A stretch of 64,000 nt of DNA, taken from Oegoconia quadripuncta (lineage: Eukaryota; Arthropoda; Insecta; Lepidoptera; Autostichidae). Where the stretch lies: NCBI GenBank assembly GCA_949316235.1, contig OX438747.1, positions 6,562,924-6,626,923 of the forward strand. The letters are read 5' to 3'. The notes below the pieces were generated by a model that saw nothing but the letters and a program-made list of their open reading frames with translations, was not told the origin of the DNA and did no database searches. Shown one piece after another: positions 43,260 to 55,019 of the stretch; the stretch's first letter is position 1; the number at the start of each line of letters is the position of its first letter. Both the position numbers and the translations under genes were made by a program.

Positions 43260-44372
43260 CTTATTCGTTTGTCTGGGCGGAGAGGCGTTGCCAAGGAAGT
43301 GCCACATCAAACTTATCCCATCGTTCTGGATAGATGGAGCATTGTTAGGCTCATTGTGTGTCATCAGCATAAAAAGCATTCCTATATATGGTTCCCCATG
43401 AGGTGGTAATCAACGACTTGCGTCAAAAGTAACACGTTTTGGGCCTGAGTCAAGGCATGGTTGCTTTACCGTTTGAGGAGTTTGAAGTCTTGCATTCCCT
43501 AATTTGGCAATTGTCAATCACCCATGTAGCTCATCACCAGCGGCCTTTTACACATACCGGTCGTGACTACTTTGATCCGATCTCCGTTGCAATTAGCTGT
43601 CGCAAGGAAAAGAAATACCTCAGAGCCATACACAAAAACTGGTCGCAAGTCTGTCGACAGATTTCGTCATTTCACGTTTCATAGCTAGCTATACACAAGG
43701 AATTGGTCGCAAGTATATCGACAGATTTCGCCTAGATGTCTAGACGTGACAGTCCAGCCTATATATACTCAGACAAGGACACGGCATTCATCGGCGTGTA
43801 CAATAAACGGGCAGAACTTTATCAAGCACCGCAAGACTAGCGTTTTATTTCATGACTGTCCCCGTTCACGGATGGATTTTGGGAGAGGATGGTCCGCAGC
43901 GTGAACACGGCACTTTCCATCACCCTACATGAGTGCTCGCCCAAGAAGGAGACCTTGAGTACTCTGATGTACAAATACGAGATATAATAAACTCTAGGCA
44001 TCTGTCTGTAAATCCAGATGACGAGGATACCATTACGCCATTTCACTTTATCCTTGGCACTTACTCAAACACTGTTTCGGCAAGGCGACGACTCGGAATT
44101 CACAAGCCGTGTTGAGTGGAAGAATAGACTGCTTTTGACTGAGCATTTCTGAAAAAGGTGGGTGAAGGATATTTATCTTGTCTTAACCCAAGAAGATCGG
44201 GAAGAGTTCCAAATTTGCAAATTTGGGATGTCGATTTTATTGCGGATGAGACCCTCCCCTGCTGCACTTGACCTAGAGGTCGTTACTCGAGTGTTGGATG
44301 TCAATACGAAAGGCGGAGTGTTACGCAAGCTAGTGCAGAAATTGGTGCGCATCACACCTGATCAGGAATAAT
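43260..44372 (+). pseudogene. BEL/Pao pol remnant: integrase, three decayed pieces
   Basis: About 43295-43420 shows HQTYPIVLDRWSIVRLIV-like and VVINDLRQK pieces of the region before integrase. 43500-43600 contains VAHHQRPFTHTGRDYFDPIS, the start of the integrase core with its first catalytic aspartate. 43860-44372 contains, in shifting frames, MVRSVNTALSITLHECSPKE, then LMYKYEI, FILGTYSNTVS, VEWKN and finally RKLVQKLVRIT, the integrase C-terminal part. Between them (43637-43860) about 40 bp are duplicated and an LTR-like stretch with TATATATA and AATAAA intervenes. No complete domain is left. Confidence 0.8.
43637..43740. repeat. Short direct duplication
   Basis: 'TGGTCGCAAGTCTGTCGACA' at about 43641 recurs as 'TGGTCGCAAGTATATCGACA' at about 43705, each followed by GATTTCG. 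Unit spacing is about 64 bp. Confidence 0.7.
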
Positions 44373-44489
44373 CTATACACCGCCAGCTTGTTGTCGCCAC
44401 GCTCATTCATTCCTGACGTCTCGTCACCACAAGACGTCATGTTGGCGACGTCAGTATTGGGTATTTTATACTTACTTGTTTTTTAATAA

Positions 44490-45041
44490 TAATAAATGTT
44501 ATATAATTATTATATTCTTTTGCTTATGGACATGTGCATTCTCCCCATTCTTACGTACGGTGCTCAGACTTGGTCTTTGACGGAACGTCAGAAATCAAAA
44601 CTCAGGGTTTGCCAGAGGAGCATGGAACGTAGCATATTGGGAGTCAAACTGATCGACCGCGTCAGAAATGCTACACTACGCTCACGGACTCGAATCTTTG
44701 ACGTAGGGAAAAAAGCGGCAACGTTAAAGTGGGACTGGGCGGGTCACGTGGGCCGCATGCCGTACGAGTTGTTGGCAAATGCGTCCACTATTTGGACTCC
44801 TACAACCGCCAGACGCAAACGTGGCAGACCGCGAAAACGGTGGAGAGACGAACTTGACAGTTTTAATAAGGGATGGTTTGTGCTCGCCAAGAACAGAAAC
44901 GACTGGAAACAGATGAGGGAGGCCTTTGCCTCCAGTGGGACACTATGGGCTCTTAATAATAAATTATATTCTTATGTATTTTTATTTTTGAAGGGTTTTA
45001 TTTATGTTTCTGATACTATATTTTTGTTGTGTATGGCGTAG
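44490..45041 (+). pseudogene. RTE/Proto2-type LINE ORF C-terminus
   Basis: The 181-codon frame contains MDMCILPILTYGAQTWSLTE, then RSMERSILGVKLIDRVRNAT, then KWDWAGHVGRMP, then RRKRGRPRKRWRDELD and NDWKQMREAF. This is the C-terminal region after the reverse transcriptase of a LINE abundant in Lepidoptera. The frame is intact for about 155 codons, then runs into 3' non-coding sequence. The endonuclease and catalytic domains are missing (5' truncation). Confidence 0.85.
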
Positions 45042-45044
45042 ACG

Positions 45045-45690
45045 TACTTCTTTCCAAGACCCTAAATTCCTTCACAATTATTAATCTACTTAAATATATG
45101 CATACTTATTTACATACACTCGAAAAACATTTCACTCTTTCCTGGGGCACTCCTAGAATTTTTAATATTCCCATGATAACTTGAGAATCCCTGAAAAGTG
45201 AAACAACGTCGTCAAGAGGAAGTTCCATTCAAATTCCTGTGTCACTCTGCAGAGGTGCTTGAGTGACAGTTTCCGATCTTTATGAAAACCCTGTATGCTA
45301 AATGTTTTAATATATATATTTTGTACTAATGTACTTACCTATGTGAGGTAACTGATTAAAATGCTTAAAATAAATAATTTTTAAGCCATAACATTCAATG
45401 AGGAATGTTCGATCTCTGAGGAATAAATTTCAGGAAATATCTTTGGCATCGCAATATATTTACGAAAACGTAATTATAATTATGGCGAATTGTATATAAT
45501 AACGAATTAAAATGTTATGTTTTATAATTTACGAAAAAAAATATGCAAGGAGCAAGTTTTTTTTTGGTTTATTTATCCATAGAACATTATTTGAACAATC
45601 TTCACTATAAGACGCCTAAGAAAACCTGTAAAGGTTTGTGTGTAGTGCGAATGAGGTCACTGACCCTATATAGGTATACCCTATATATAT
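45045..45690. other. No feature recognised
   Basis: AT-rich sequence without a supported frame. Confidence 0.4.
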
Positions 45691-45697
45691 ATATATA

Positions 45698-45795
45698 ATA
45701 TAGGAAGAGGTGTGTCAGGATCATAGCAAGTGGAAGTCTCTGGTCTCTGCCTAAACCTACGGGAAACAGGCGTGATATTATGTATGTATGTATAT
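45698..45795 (+). repeat. RTE-type 3' fragment
   Basis: 'AGAGGTGTGTCAGGATCATA', 'GCAAGTGGAAGTCTCTGGTC' and 'TCTGCCTAAACCTACGGG' match 9505-9565 of the RTE remnant. It is followed by a short (TATG)n/(TA)n tract. Confidence 0.7.
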
Positions 45796-45887
45796 ATATA
45801 TATACCCTATGTAGGTACTTGCTTATCGCCACGTGTAAATTCTATTTTTTAACCTAACTAACATTATTTTCAATGTAACATTTAGAT

Positions 45888-46010
45888 ATGGAAGAGCGGG
45901 CCCTCCTGACACAAGTATACTTGTATACTTAATAGGAGATCCCAACCTTAGTCTATAGTTTATACCTACTAAAGTCGAAAATAAACTTTTTTCATTTTTC
46001 ATTTTCAATG
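45888..46010 (+). mobile_element. LINE 3' end, family J, with (TTTTCAT)n tail
   Basis: 'GGAAGAGCGGGCCCTCCTGA', 'ACTTAATAGGAGATCCC', 'AAAATAAAC' and a tail of TTTTCATT units. Related to 10365-10500. Confidence 0.6.
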
Positions 46011-46014
46011 ATTC

Positions 46015-46310
46015 TCAGACTATAGCTGCACACCCTCTTTTCACTGTGAGAGGGTATGGGCCATAATCCACCACGCGGGCCCAGTATGGTTTGGTGGATT
46101 TGTGTCAGCCTGTGCAACCTAACGGTCAGTTATAAGCCGCCACAGCAGACCATCGAATTGGCTTAACGACTGGCTTCAATTGATAACAATCGGGATCAAC
46201 TTTTTAAAGAGCCTTACAAAGCACGGAAACACTCGTATAAAATTAATTAGTGGACACCCATCCTAGAACTTACCGCGCCAGACACTGCCTTGCGCCACCA
46301 GTGCGTATTA
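46015..46310 (-). repeat. Rep-D copy, minus strand
   Basis: 'TCACTGTGAGAGGGTATGGG', 'CCACCACGCGGGCCCAGTAT' and 'GGATTTGTGTCAGCC' are Rep-D reversed. 'GACACTGCCTTGCGCCAC' at the right may be the reversed tRNA-like head. Confidence 0.6.
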
Positions 46311-46914
46311 ATATTTGAATTATTTTATAACTCAAACAAGAATACAAGCGCTCTAAAAACCCGTAACAATATTTTATATTTCTTTGGGTATATCTCAAAC
46401 AGACATTTTCAATTTAATTTATGTATGGACAGGTATGTAAGCTGAAGGCAGTAGCTTATTACCTCATTCCAAACATTGGATTTTACCTTTCAACCAAATT
46501 TGATATATTTTAAAAGTTTGTACAGTCAGCAATACAATTAAGGGAAATTGTTATACAAGTTTAACTGTAATTTATCTCTCACGTGATGACATGATAGGTG
46601 TAAAGGAAAACCTAACAAAATCCAACCAATACCTTCCAAATGATATCGTTAAAATTAGACCTGTTAATCTAGCTGTCTTGCCGACTGTTTATTTATATCA
46701 AAATAATCACACTACAATACATTACAAATACACTTTATTGCACAACAGAAAAGAAAATATGCACACATGCGCAAGAAATTCGAAAAACTTTTTATGATAT
46801 TATTTATCTTCTCGCAGTGGGACAGGGGCTCCTAATAATAATAATTAATCTTACTTATTACATTAAGGTACAAGTTATTTTGTAATAAAAAGTTTAATTA
46901 CAAGTCAGAAATAA

Positions 46915-47075
46915 AAAATGGAGTCTTGTGCATCTCCTCGAGGCGGCATAGTGCCCAACAGGCAAGCAGCGTTCTCTCGCTGAATATCGAGACTTATTCT
47001 TTGTGCTAGGAAGCCGCCCGCTCTGCGGTCACGAGAAGCCTCGATGAAGCCCGCCGACAGATCTTTTTGTGATAG
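46915..47075 (+). repeat. GC-richer block, probably the end of an R1-like LINE
   Basis: 'CTCGAGGCGGCATAGTGCCC', 'AACAGGCAAGCAGCGTTCTC', 'GGAAGCCGCCCGCTCTGCGG' and 'GAAGCCCGCCGACAG' look like decayed retrotransposon sequence. No second copy in the window. Confidence 0.35.
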
Positions 47076-47169
47076 TTAATAAAGTACTTTTTATTATGAT
47101 AGTTATATAAAGTCCTTTAGGGTTCCGTAGTCAACAATGAACCTTAGTTTCGGTTCGAGGCCAAAGGCC

Positions 47170-47355
47170 TAACTAATATTATAAATGCGAAAGTTTGTGT
47201 GTGTGTATGTCGGTATGTATGTTTGTTACCTCTTTATGCCTATACCGCTGGACGGATTTGGATTTGGTAGACAGGTTAGGACCTGGATTAACATTATGGG
47301 AAATTTTCTTGCTGACGCGATTTTGATGAAATCTTCTACGCGGACGAAGAAGTAA
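47170..47355 (+). repeat. Rep-L copy
   Basis: 'CTAATATTATAAATGCGAAA', a GT-rich stretch, 'CTGGACGGATTTGGATTTGG', 'GACCTGGATTAACATTATG' and 'CGCGGACGAAGAAGT' in family order. Confidence 0.8.
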
Positions 47356-47359
47356 AATA

Positions 47360-48300
47360 AAATCTTGAATAATATTATTTTTTTAGGGTTACCTCTACAC
47401 GTGAAGTGGGAATTTTCCAGTTATCCCATCGCGTTGATTATTGTTGGATAGGTTGTTCAAAAATATTACAAGTTATCTTCAACATTTTTTTTGATTTTGG
47501 AATCCGTTTAACAAAAAATTATGCTATGAAAGTCAAGTGTGGGTGTGTGTGTGTGTGTCCCAAAGCTTTTCGGTTGGTTTTACGAACTTGAAAAAAATTA
47601 CGGCAGTAGTATGTATAATGATAAAAACATTGAAAGGAAAACGATGTCAATTTTAAAAGTTAATGAGTAATAATCGAAAAACTTATAAAATGTATTTCCA
47701 TCGAAAATTGTTTGTCATACAACAAAAACCCCCTTCTAACTCGGCATATTGTGAGGGTAAGTACTGAACCTTATCACTGCGCGTGACACAACACGCACTC
47801 TGAAATAATAAGAAAATAAATAAATGGTCGTGAAAGAAGATCAAGCACACCTTATATATTCCGTTTTGCTTATAAGACGAAAAATGGAGACTATTGACAT
47901 CTTCCCCTTTTCACAAAATTGGTGCATTCCGGCTTGAGATAAGATGCGTAACAAAAAAATATTGCGCGTCATTCCATATTTTTTAATTACTAAATTTATC
48001 CTCAAAGCAGACGTCGTGAATTAAATTATGTCAGGGGGAAGCGAGCCGCAAGAGCGGAGTTGTTGATTGACTCTTCAAAAAAAAACACGGGCTTATTTTA
48101 ATAATTTGCTACGAAACAAATGCAAATTTGTTTCATATTTCGTGTCTCAAAACTTTGATGCAAAATATGACAGTCGACGGGACTAAATTATTGAATACAA
48201 GATACTTATTAACTGATACTAATTTAAGAGTAATTCAATATTTTTAAGTAAGCATTCTGGTGTCACGTAGTGTAATCTACCATCACGTAGGTTCTAGGTA
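47360..48300. other. No feature recognised
   Basis: AT-rich with a (GT)n run at 47540-47557. No supported gene. Confidence 0.4.
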
Positions 48301-48309
48301 TGTCGTGAA

Positions 48310-48570
48310 ATACTCGTGGCTCAGTCGCATTCGCTATTCGTTTCGATTAGAGAAGTTAAGCAATAAATGGATGGTGACCACTAGTGGCATTTTGATACGA
48401 TTTTGACACGGAAGTGCTTCGCTAAATAGTCAGTCGGTTGTTTACAATTGAAGACAGTCAAAGCCAAGGCCTATAAGCGACGGCTTAAAAAAATACTCTC
48501 TAGGGTATTTTTTGAGGGTCTACCTTATGGTGGCCCATATAGTGAGGAATGAAGTTGATGATGAAGTACA
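48310..48570 (+). repeat. Rep-D copy
   Basis: 'ACTCGTGGCTCAGTCGCATT', 'GTTTACAATTGAAGACAGTC' and 'GGTCTACCTTATGGTGGCCC'. It is diverged. Confidence 0.55.
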
Positions 48571-49029
48571 TCGTACTTGTTAACTCATCACCAGAGACAT
48601 GGGCGTAGTCACAGTGGATGTTTAGTCAAGACAAGTTAAAATGTATGTAATAAAACATACATACATACAGACGCGGTGAGAACATTAGTCGGGATTACTA
48701 TTATTAAATTTAATTATTAAATTGAATAGGTATATATTAAAATTCAGAATTACTGCTTCTGGTAAATTCAATTGCATATTTCCATTTTATGATTGACTGG
48801 GTAGTGTTTGCACCCACGTGAATATCCATAAAATATACCTACCTTTTATCGAATTTTCTTACTGTTACTTCAACCCTAAGTAAGTCCTGGATACACTCAC
48901 GACCAGAGCTAGCATTTTTATCAAACCTCGTCCACTGTTCACTTTATATTATGTGCATATAAAGGATGATCCGATCATTTAGTTTAATTAATAAAATTTA
49001 ATAAGAGAGAAAAAATTTAAAGATTATGT

Positions 49030-49345
49030 CAAAGTAACATTAGCAAAAAAGGGTTATTATAAAATTAGTGACTACCTGAATGACAAACACGCTTGGTGTA
49101 CTTCGACCAGCTCCCCAAAATTATAAAATAGTATTAGTTATATACTCTATTTTAAAAAAAAAAAAACAACAATGATCCTGTGGGTTTCTTGCCCCCATTC
49201 TTTTCCCACAGATGAATAATTCCCTTTCCGAAGCGGTAGTAGCTTGGACATACTGACTGACAGATAAATGCAATAAACTTTTTTTATTTCCAGTAGATTT
49301 AAATTGACATTCAACAAATGATAATATCATGTATCTTACGTTAAA
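49030..49345 (-). mobile_element. LINE 3'-end repeat, family M, copy 2
   Basis: It corresponds to 29400-29690 over its whole length, including 'TGGGTTTCTTGCCCCCATTC' and 'TAGCTTGGACATACTGACTG'. It has a 13-bp A-run at 49153-49165. Confidence 0.65.
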
Positions 49346-50082
49346 ATAAATGCTTGAAGTTTGAAGTTAATTAAATGATTTAATAGATGATACCAACCAA
49401 TTATTCTTCGAACGCGTCAAAAACCGGGGCCAACAATTCCAGTGGTCCATGTCGCAGCAATATGATCGCCTGCCATAGTTTCCATTCCTACGATTTTTTG
49501 ATGATTTTACGTGCATAATAAAATCTGCCTACACGGCCCAAACTTCGAAATCGTACGGGAAATGTACGATTTTTTAATGATTCAACAACTAACAACAATA
49601 TTACATAAACCCAATAAAACCTTTAAATGGGTCATTGCTGGCACTTTGGTTATTGACAAAGCAATTTGATTAAAATCAGAGGCAACTGCACTGATTTTAA
49701 GCCGACAAAAATATGATTAAATTGACGAAAAAAAATGATTTTAAGATTAAATAATTTGACATTAAATGGATCATAAATTATTTTGATGTTTTTGACTCGC
49801 TAAGAGGAAGATTGTAGGTAGATTATGTTTTTCACATTTTCCTCGGGAACACTAGATACCTTTTTTAAGCTGTTGTACGATACCTGCATTTTTACACCTA
49901 GCAGTCATATCTTGCGGAGGCCAGAGATTCACTAGTTGTGTTTCGAACATCGAGGGAAAGGCCATACGATTCGTTGCGTCGATCCCAATATATGAAAGGA
50001 AATAGTTTATTCCTCTGGTTTGTTTCACCAGCTTGTTGATTATGCAGCCAGGCAGGTATTTCAAAGTGTCATACAAACAAAC

Positions 50083-50130
50083 AAACAAAATATTCTTTAT
50101 TGTACAACAATACATACCACATAAACGGAG
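50083..50130 (-). mobile_element. LINE 3' end with (AAAC)n tail, minus strand
   Basis: 'ACAAACAAACAAACAAAATA', 'TTCTTTATTGTACAACAAT'. This is the reverse of 36775-36832. Confidence 0.6.
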
Positions 50131-50387
50131 CATCCGTCACTGGGAATCGAACTCGCTACCTCCATTTATATTACAAACAACAGATTCGGTTAGGATTCTT
50201 TTAAAAACATAGACACATTTATATCTAGTATCCAATAAGAGTCGGACCGTACCGATGTAGCCGCAAAGCCGCTCTCTCCCTCTCAATCCTAACATTGTCC
50301 CAGGGATATAGGAGCTTACGGATGCGGTAACTGGACCTCGATGATAACTATTGTAGTCTTGTTACATTTAAACTGGCTTTACGGCTT

Positions 50388-50508
50388 GGTCACGACCTTG
50401 CGCGACTAGCGGCTCGACGAGCGTTTTTAACATTTACTGAGCGCTAGTTACGATGCGCGTCGCTCAGTGAATGTTAAGGTTGAGGTTTCGACAAGCCACT
50501 TTAATGGC
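50388..50508. mobile_element. Fold-back element, imperfect inverted repeat
   Basis: 'TTAACATTTACTGAGCG' at about 50437-50453 is mirrored by 'CGCTCAGTGAATGTTAA' at about 50471-50487, with one mismatch. GGCTTG and CAAGCC mark the outer ends. CG-rich loop. Confidence 0.6.
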
Positions 50509-50509
50509 T

Positions 50510-50710
50510 TTGGTTTTGGAGGATTTTCTCTAATCGTATCTAGCAGTCCAGTGAAAGTCAGTGTTTTTAAGCCGCTCCTGTAGGCCACCGACTTAACAAA
50601 TGCCCTCAATTATAAACAACCAAGACTAACCATTTAAGGTGGTTTTCGAAACACAGAAACACTAGTGTATGCCCATCCAAAAACCAACAGCGCCAAACAT
50701 AGCTTAACTT
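50510..50710 (-). repeat. Rep-D copy, minus strand
   Basis: 'TTTTTAAGCCGCTCCTGTAG', 'GTGTATGCCCATCCAAAAAC' and 'CAACAGCGCCAAACATAGC'. It is diverged. Confidence 0.45.
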
Positions 50711-50734
50711 GTCTAATCGAAAATAGATTTTTTT

Positions 50735-51240
50735 TGTGCACATCGGTTCAGCACTTGACCTCAATCTCACCTGATGTTAAGTGATAGATAGATAAAGCCT
50801 TTATTTGTTTCCACAGTCACACACATACATTTAGCTTATACATTTTGATACACAGATAAGGTAACACATCTACAACAATACCATAATATAACACTAACGC
50901 ATGTGTGTGCTGCAGCAGTACAAATGGGTCATAGCTCAGTGTATTAGATTGCTCATTGAGCAAAACACTGATTTTCATCTATCCCCTAAGGAGCAGAGCA
51001 ACTTGGAACCTAAACCAGAGGAAACAGTAATTATTAAGTAAATAGCAATTTTCAGACTCTTGAAATAGTGATTGATGAGTGAAGTGAAGACCCGGCCAAT
51101 ATATTTAGGGGACTGGCTATCTTATCTCTAACAGCCGAAACACAGCAATGCAATTAACATTGCTGCTTGGCGGCAGATTTAGATAAGATGGTGGTGGTAG
51201 CTAGCCAGGCGAAAATTTAAAGTGCCCTACCACCAATCAT
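50735..51240 (-). mobile_element. SINE-A copy, minus strand, split by a LINE end
   Basis: 'CACTTGACCTCAATCTCACC', then 'TGATGTTAAGTGA', stops at about 50785. 'GTGAAGTGAAGACCCGGCC' through 'GGCGGCAGATTTAGATAAG' continues from about 51074. The head is missing. Confidence 0.75.
50786..51074 (-). mobile_element. LINE 3' end with (TATC)n tail inserted in SINE-A
   Basis: It starts 'TAGATAGATAAAGCCTTTAT', the reverse of a LINE terminus with a TATC tail. 'AGTGA' borders both sides, a likely short target-site duplication. Confidence 0.65.
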
Positions 51241-51507
51241 GTTTTATGTAAATGATAAAAACAATAAACAGTACCATTCTTATATAAAGGGCCATAAAGA
51301 TTTTGTCTGCTGTTACGTTTATTCATTGTTTTGGGGAAAATTGGCAAATACAAGTGAAACCCACAATCAATCATCGTTTTGTGTAAACGGATTTCTACAG
51401 GAAATTGGAAAATTGTTTCTTATACAGCTGAGCTGTGATATAACTTAGGGTGGGTTCACTTTCTATTCGTTTTATAGGTGACTAGCGAACCGCCCCGGCT
51501 TCGCACG

Positions 51508-51795
51508 TTTTTTTTTTATGCACAACGGGTTAGCACTTGACCTCAATCACACCTGATGTTAAGTGGAGATAAGGCCGAAGGCCAATATGTTTGGGGGACT
51601 GGCTATCTTATCTCTGACAACCGGAACACAACAATGCTATTAATATTGCTGTATGGCGACAGATAAGATGGTAGTAGCCAGCCAGGTGGACATTTAAAAT
51701 GCCCTACCACCAACCAAACCGAGTACTAAAGATCGCACTCGCGACCTCCGATTCGTAAACCCTATGTTGTTTACATTGAGCCACGGAGGCGGTTA
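51508..51795 (-). mobile_element. SINE-A copy, minus strand
   Basis: T-run, 'GCACAACGGGTTAGCACTTG', body, then head 'GAGCCACGGAGGCGG'. A small part of the head-side segment is deleted. It sits beside a Rep-L end ('GCCCCGGCTTCGCACG') at 51485-51507. Confidence 0.85.
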
Positions 51796-52164
51796 ATACT
51801 TTCTATAATACATGTATAATACATTACTTCCCTTTTGAATTTGAATTTTGAAATTCTTAAAAATTTGCTCTATGAGAAGTTATTGACTATCTTGAAGTAG
51901 GTTTCAACCATAGATTTATTCTGTATACCTACTTTATTTATAAAACTTTAGTTTGTACCAATATGTTTACGTTATAGAAGCCCTAGCATCGACCTGAAAC
52001 ACATGCCTAGCTCAGGCACTAGTGTTACACTTTATATAGATTTTTTTTGTTTTAATGTACGTGTGATTAATAAATATATACTCTATTTGATTGAAAACCA
52101 TCCGAAAATAGTCCGTATCAATATGCATTAAATAGTTGCTTAGAACTACTAAGAGCACAAACAC

Positions 52165-52480
52165 ACAAACTTGGATAGCGACTTTGTTTGTTTCCGAAGC
52201 GGTAATAGCTTGGGCATACTGACAGACAGATTTATTTATTTATTTTCAACAAACTTTACAGCATATCCTCATAAATATTACTTAAAACTAAATTACATAC
52301 TTATTAAGCCAAGTGTAAAGTTTGGTATCTTACTATGCATGACACAACACGCGGTAAAACACGGAGAAATTAAACTAAAGCACAGATTACTACTAAGTGC
52401 CCTAAAATACAGAGACAAATGCAATAAGCCCTTTTATTTCCAGTAGATTTATATTGACATTCAATAAATGCTTGAAGTTT
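52165..52480 (-). mobile_element. LINE 3'-end repeat, family M, copy 3, split by an insert
   Basis: 'TTCCGAAGCGGTAATAGCTT' plus 'GGGCATACTGACAGACAGA' stops near 52228. 'CAAATGCAATAAGCCCTTTT' plus 'ATTTCCAGTAG' resumes near 52417. The insert between starts with (TTTA)n, a LINE or SINE tail in reverse. 'ACAGA' is present at both borders. Confidence 0.6.
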
Positions 52481-52807
52481 GTACTAGGTAAAGATTACAG
52501 AAGATTTATAAAAGGTTCTATCAATCTGTATCCTTTATTACGAATTTCAGGTTTAATGTTGTTAGTTATTTTAAAATTATTACTTACTGCTTAAAAATTT
52601 GTAAAATTTTCACATTTTCATTCATTCGTTACTTTTACAAACACCAAAATGTCAATAATTAAATAAATGGAAATAATGAACTAAAATCTCGGATAGTCTC
52701 TCCCTTTTTGACAACGAGGACACAAAAGTGATGACATGAGAGCTTAGTCCTGTCACTTTAGTTTAGTTCTTACAAAGGTTTTTAGAGAGCATGGTGTAGA
52801 CATGACA

Positions 52808-53345
52808 ACAATCATCATATCAGCCACGGTGTATCCACTGCTGAACATAAATAATAATAAATAAATAAATATCCTTAGACCTACACACAGCACCATCTAG
52901 TTCCACAGTAAGCAACTATAGGCTTGTGTTGTGGATACCAGATGGTTGATACATACGTACATAAATACATTTTTTTTGTAAATAAATACTTATTATAAGT
53001 GAAAACATCCATAACTCGGGTACACATGTCTGAATTCATCACACAAACATATGCCCCTAGCGGGATTCGAACCCGTAACCTTTTGGTATAGTGGTCAGAG
53101 TTGCTAACCACTACACCAAACAGGTCGTCTAACATAGGCCTCCCCATATATTTCCAGAGCGAACGCTGGAAGGCGGCCTACATCCAACGACTACCGGCGA
53201 CCTGAATCAGGTCGATCGTCCACCTGAAACGTACTACACTGCGCTTGCCAGTGCGTGATCTGCACTCATGCCCCATCTGCACTCATGCCCCATCTGCCAT
53301 CAGTTACACGAGCTATGTGCCCTGCCACTGCCACGTCAACTTAAT
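52808..53345 (-). pseudogene. RTE-type LINE 3' part split by SINE-B
   Basis: On the minus strand coding pieces from 53345 down (LTWQWQGT, RSRTGKRSV, DLIQVAGSRWM, AAFQRSLW) lead into the terminus 'GGCCTATGTT...CAGCAGTGGATACACC', interrupted by the SINE at 52850-53130. Part of 'CTGCACTCATGCCCCAT' is duplicated. Related to 14363-14735. Confidence 0.75.
52850..53130 (-). mobile_element. SINE-B copy with target-site duplication AACATA
   Basis: It is full length, from the (AAAT)n 3' end to 'CACCAAACAGGTCGTCT', and is bounded by AACATA at 52844-52849 and 53131-53136. Removing it restores the RTE terminus. Confidence 0.9.
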
Positions 53346-53512
53346 GCGTTATTTAGAGGCTCCACTGAAAACTAGCGTTGTAGTGAATGGCTACAACCCA
53401 TGCTGAGTTGGAGACCTTTTGGCTCTACCATGCGACACCATCCATAAGATGGCAAACACAACGTTTACTGTTTGTATGTGTCTCGACTGAGTAATTGAGT
53501 AATACCTCATTG

Positions 53513-53868
53513 TTTTTTTTTTAATCTTTATTTTATTTAGGGATTTTTGTCCTATGGGACATGTCAAACCCATTGTGCCCTTCGCTAGTTAACACAACAC
53601 TGACAGGGAAAATAATACATGATGAGAGACACTAGTCAAAAAGTTCAGTGACCAGCTGACAAAGTAACCTAGCTGCCTCAGATGTCGAAGAGGACAAAAT
53701 AGCTTGCACATTTCCTATGTTCAACCGGTTTAATTTTAGCTTTCTGATTAGTGTTTCCCTCTTCGTCTTGTTCCTGACATACTCCATCAATAGATGTTGC
53801 ACATCTTCCACCTTGCCACAACATTCACAATTTGGGGAATCAACTTTTTTCATCAGATGTGACCTCAT
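53513..53868 (-). pseudogene. LINE ORF C-terminus with poly-A, 5'-truncated
   Basis: The minus-strand frame 53868-53632 reads MRSHLMKKVDSPNCECCGKV, then EDVQHLLMEYVRN and SSTSEAARLLCQLV. CxCC...HxLxxx resembles the zinc-knuckle-like tail after RNase H in jockey/I/R1-type ORF2, where the last position is normally Cys. A T-run at 53513-53522 is the poly-A tail. Confidence 0.75.
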
Positions 53869-53869
53869 T

Positions 53870-54600
53870 GTTTGTGTCAGAAGATGGGTTTAAATAAATT
53901 GTCCTTTCTGTCTTTCTAATAATCCATAAGGCTATATTGGTGACTTTAGTTATTCAACAGAAATTCTTCATTCCTATTTCGATATACCGAAACCGAAACG
54001 CCAAGAATCGCCGTCACCGAGCTTGTTGCGAAGCTTTCCATGACAACCTAAAATGGTTTAAATCGTTTGATGTTATGATTTCAAAACGAAGTGACAGTAC
54101 TAATAAGGAGACTAGTTTAAAATTAGTTTTGTCAAAAAACTAAAGAAAAATGTTCGGTTTATCAACTCTTGATCCCAAAGCTCCCAGTTTAATTTGAACA
54201 TTAGTGGTTCTATTAACATTATAGCGAGGTGTTAATTATAATAGGATACCGACAGATGAGCCCTGATATCCCAAGAGAATGTTCCCACTATGTTCGTAGC
54301 TAGTAGTAAAAGATATTTTATTTCATCGCCTATTTACGACTACAACATCCAATCATGGATAATTATTAAAGATTACTTCAATGGAATATAGTATGGCAGG
54401 TACTTATCTAATTACACAGGTCACGCCAACGTCACGATAAATTTTTCAATAGTATCGGCTGATTGTTTTTTATTGCTGGACAAACCCTCGGTTCCACGCT
54501 GGGAACTGGTTACTTTTATAATGATGAAATCGAGATGGGTCTAACCAGGCTTTCGACTGACCGGTCAAGAGTCTGGTTTTCGAAACAACTAGAGATGTAA
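53870..54600. other. No feature recognised
   Basis: AT-rich. The frame 53937-54143 has no domain. Confidence 0.4.
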
Positions 54601-54630
54601 TAAATGTTTCGGACACTTACACCAACCATC
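54600..54630 (-). repeat. SINE-C 3'-end fragment
   Basis: 'AATGTTTCGGACACTTACAC' directly abuts the SINE-A that follows. Confidence 0.65.
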
Positions 54631-54844
54631 TTTTTCTTTTTTTTATCCACAACGGGTTAGCACTTGACCTCAATCACACCTGATGTTAAGTGAAGATGAG
54701 GCCGAAGGTGGTAGCTATCTTATCTCTGACAACCGGAACACAACAATGCTATTAACATTGTTGATTGGGCCTTGAGATAAGATGGTGGTAGCTAGCCAGG
54801 CGGACATTTAAAATGCCCTACCACCAATAACCAAACCGAGTACT
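54631..54844 (-). mobile_element. SINE-A copy, minus strand, head missing, internal deletion
   Basis: T-rich tail, 'ATCCACAACGGGTTAGCACT', 'GGTGGTAGCTAGCCAGGCGG' and then 'CCAAACCGAGTACT'. The tRNA-like head is absent. Confidence 0.85.
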
Positions 54845-55018
54845 TTGACGATCTGTTCGTCAAAGAAAACCTGCTTTCAAATAAAAAAAAACGCATCCAA
54901 ATCGGCTCACCCGTTTTAGAGCCATTGACAGACACATAGACAAACATACGCATACACACATACAGACACACACACACTGCGATTACACCCCTCTTTTTGT
55001 GTCGGGGGATAAAAAGCA
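54845..55018 (-). repeat. Rep-H copy, minus strand
   Basis: 'CAAATCGGCTCACCCGTTTT', a CA-rich stretch, then 'CCCCTCTTTTTGTGTCGGGG' and 'GATAAAAAG', the standard end of the family. Confidence 0.75.
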
Positions 55019-55019
55019 C

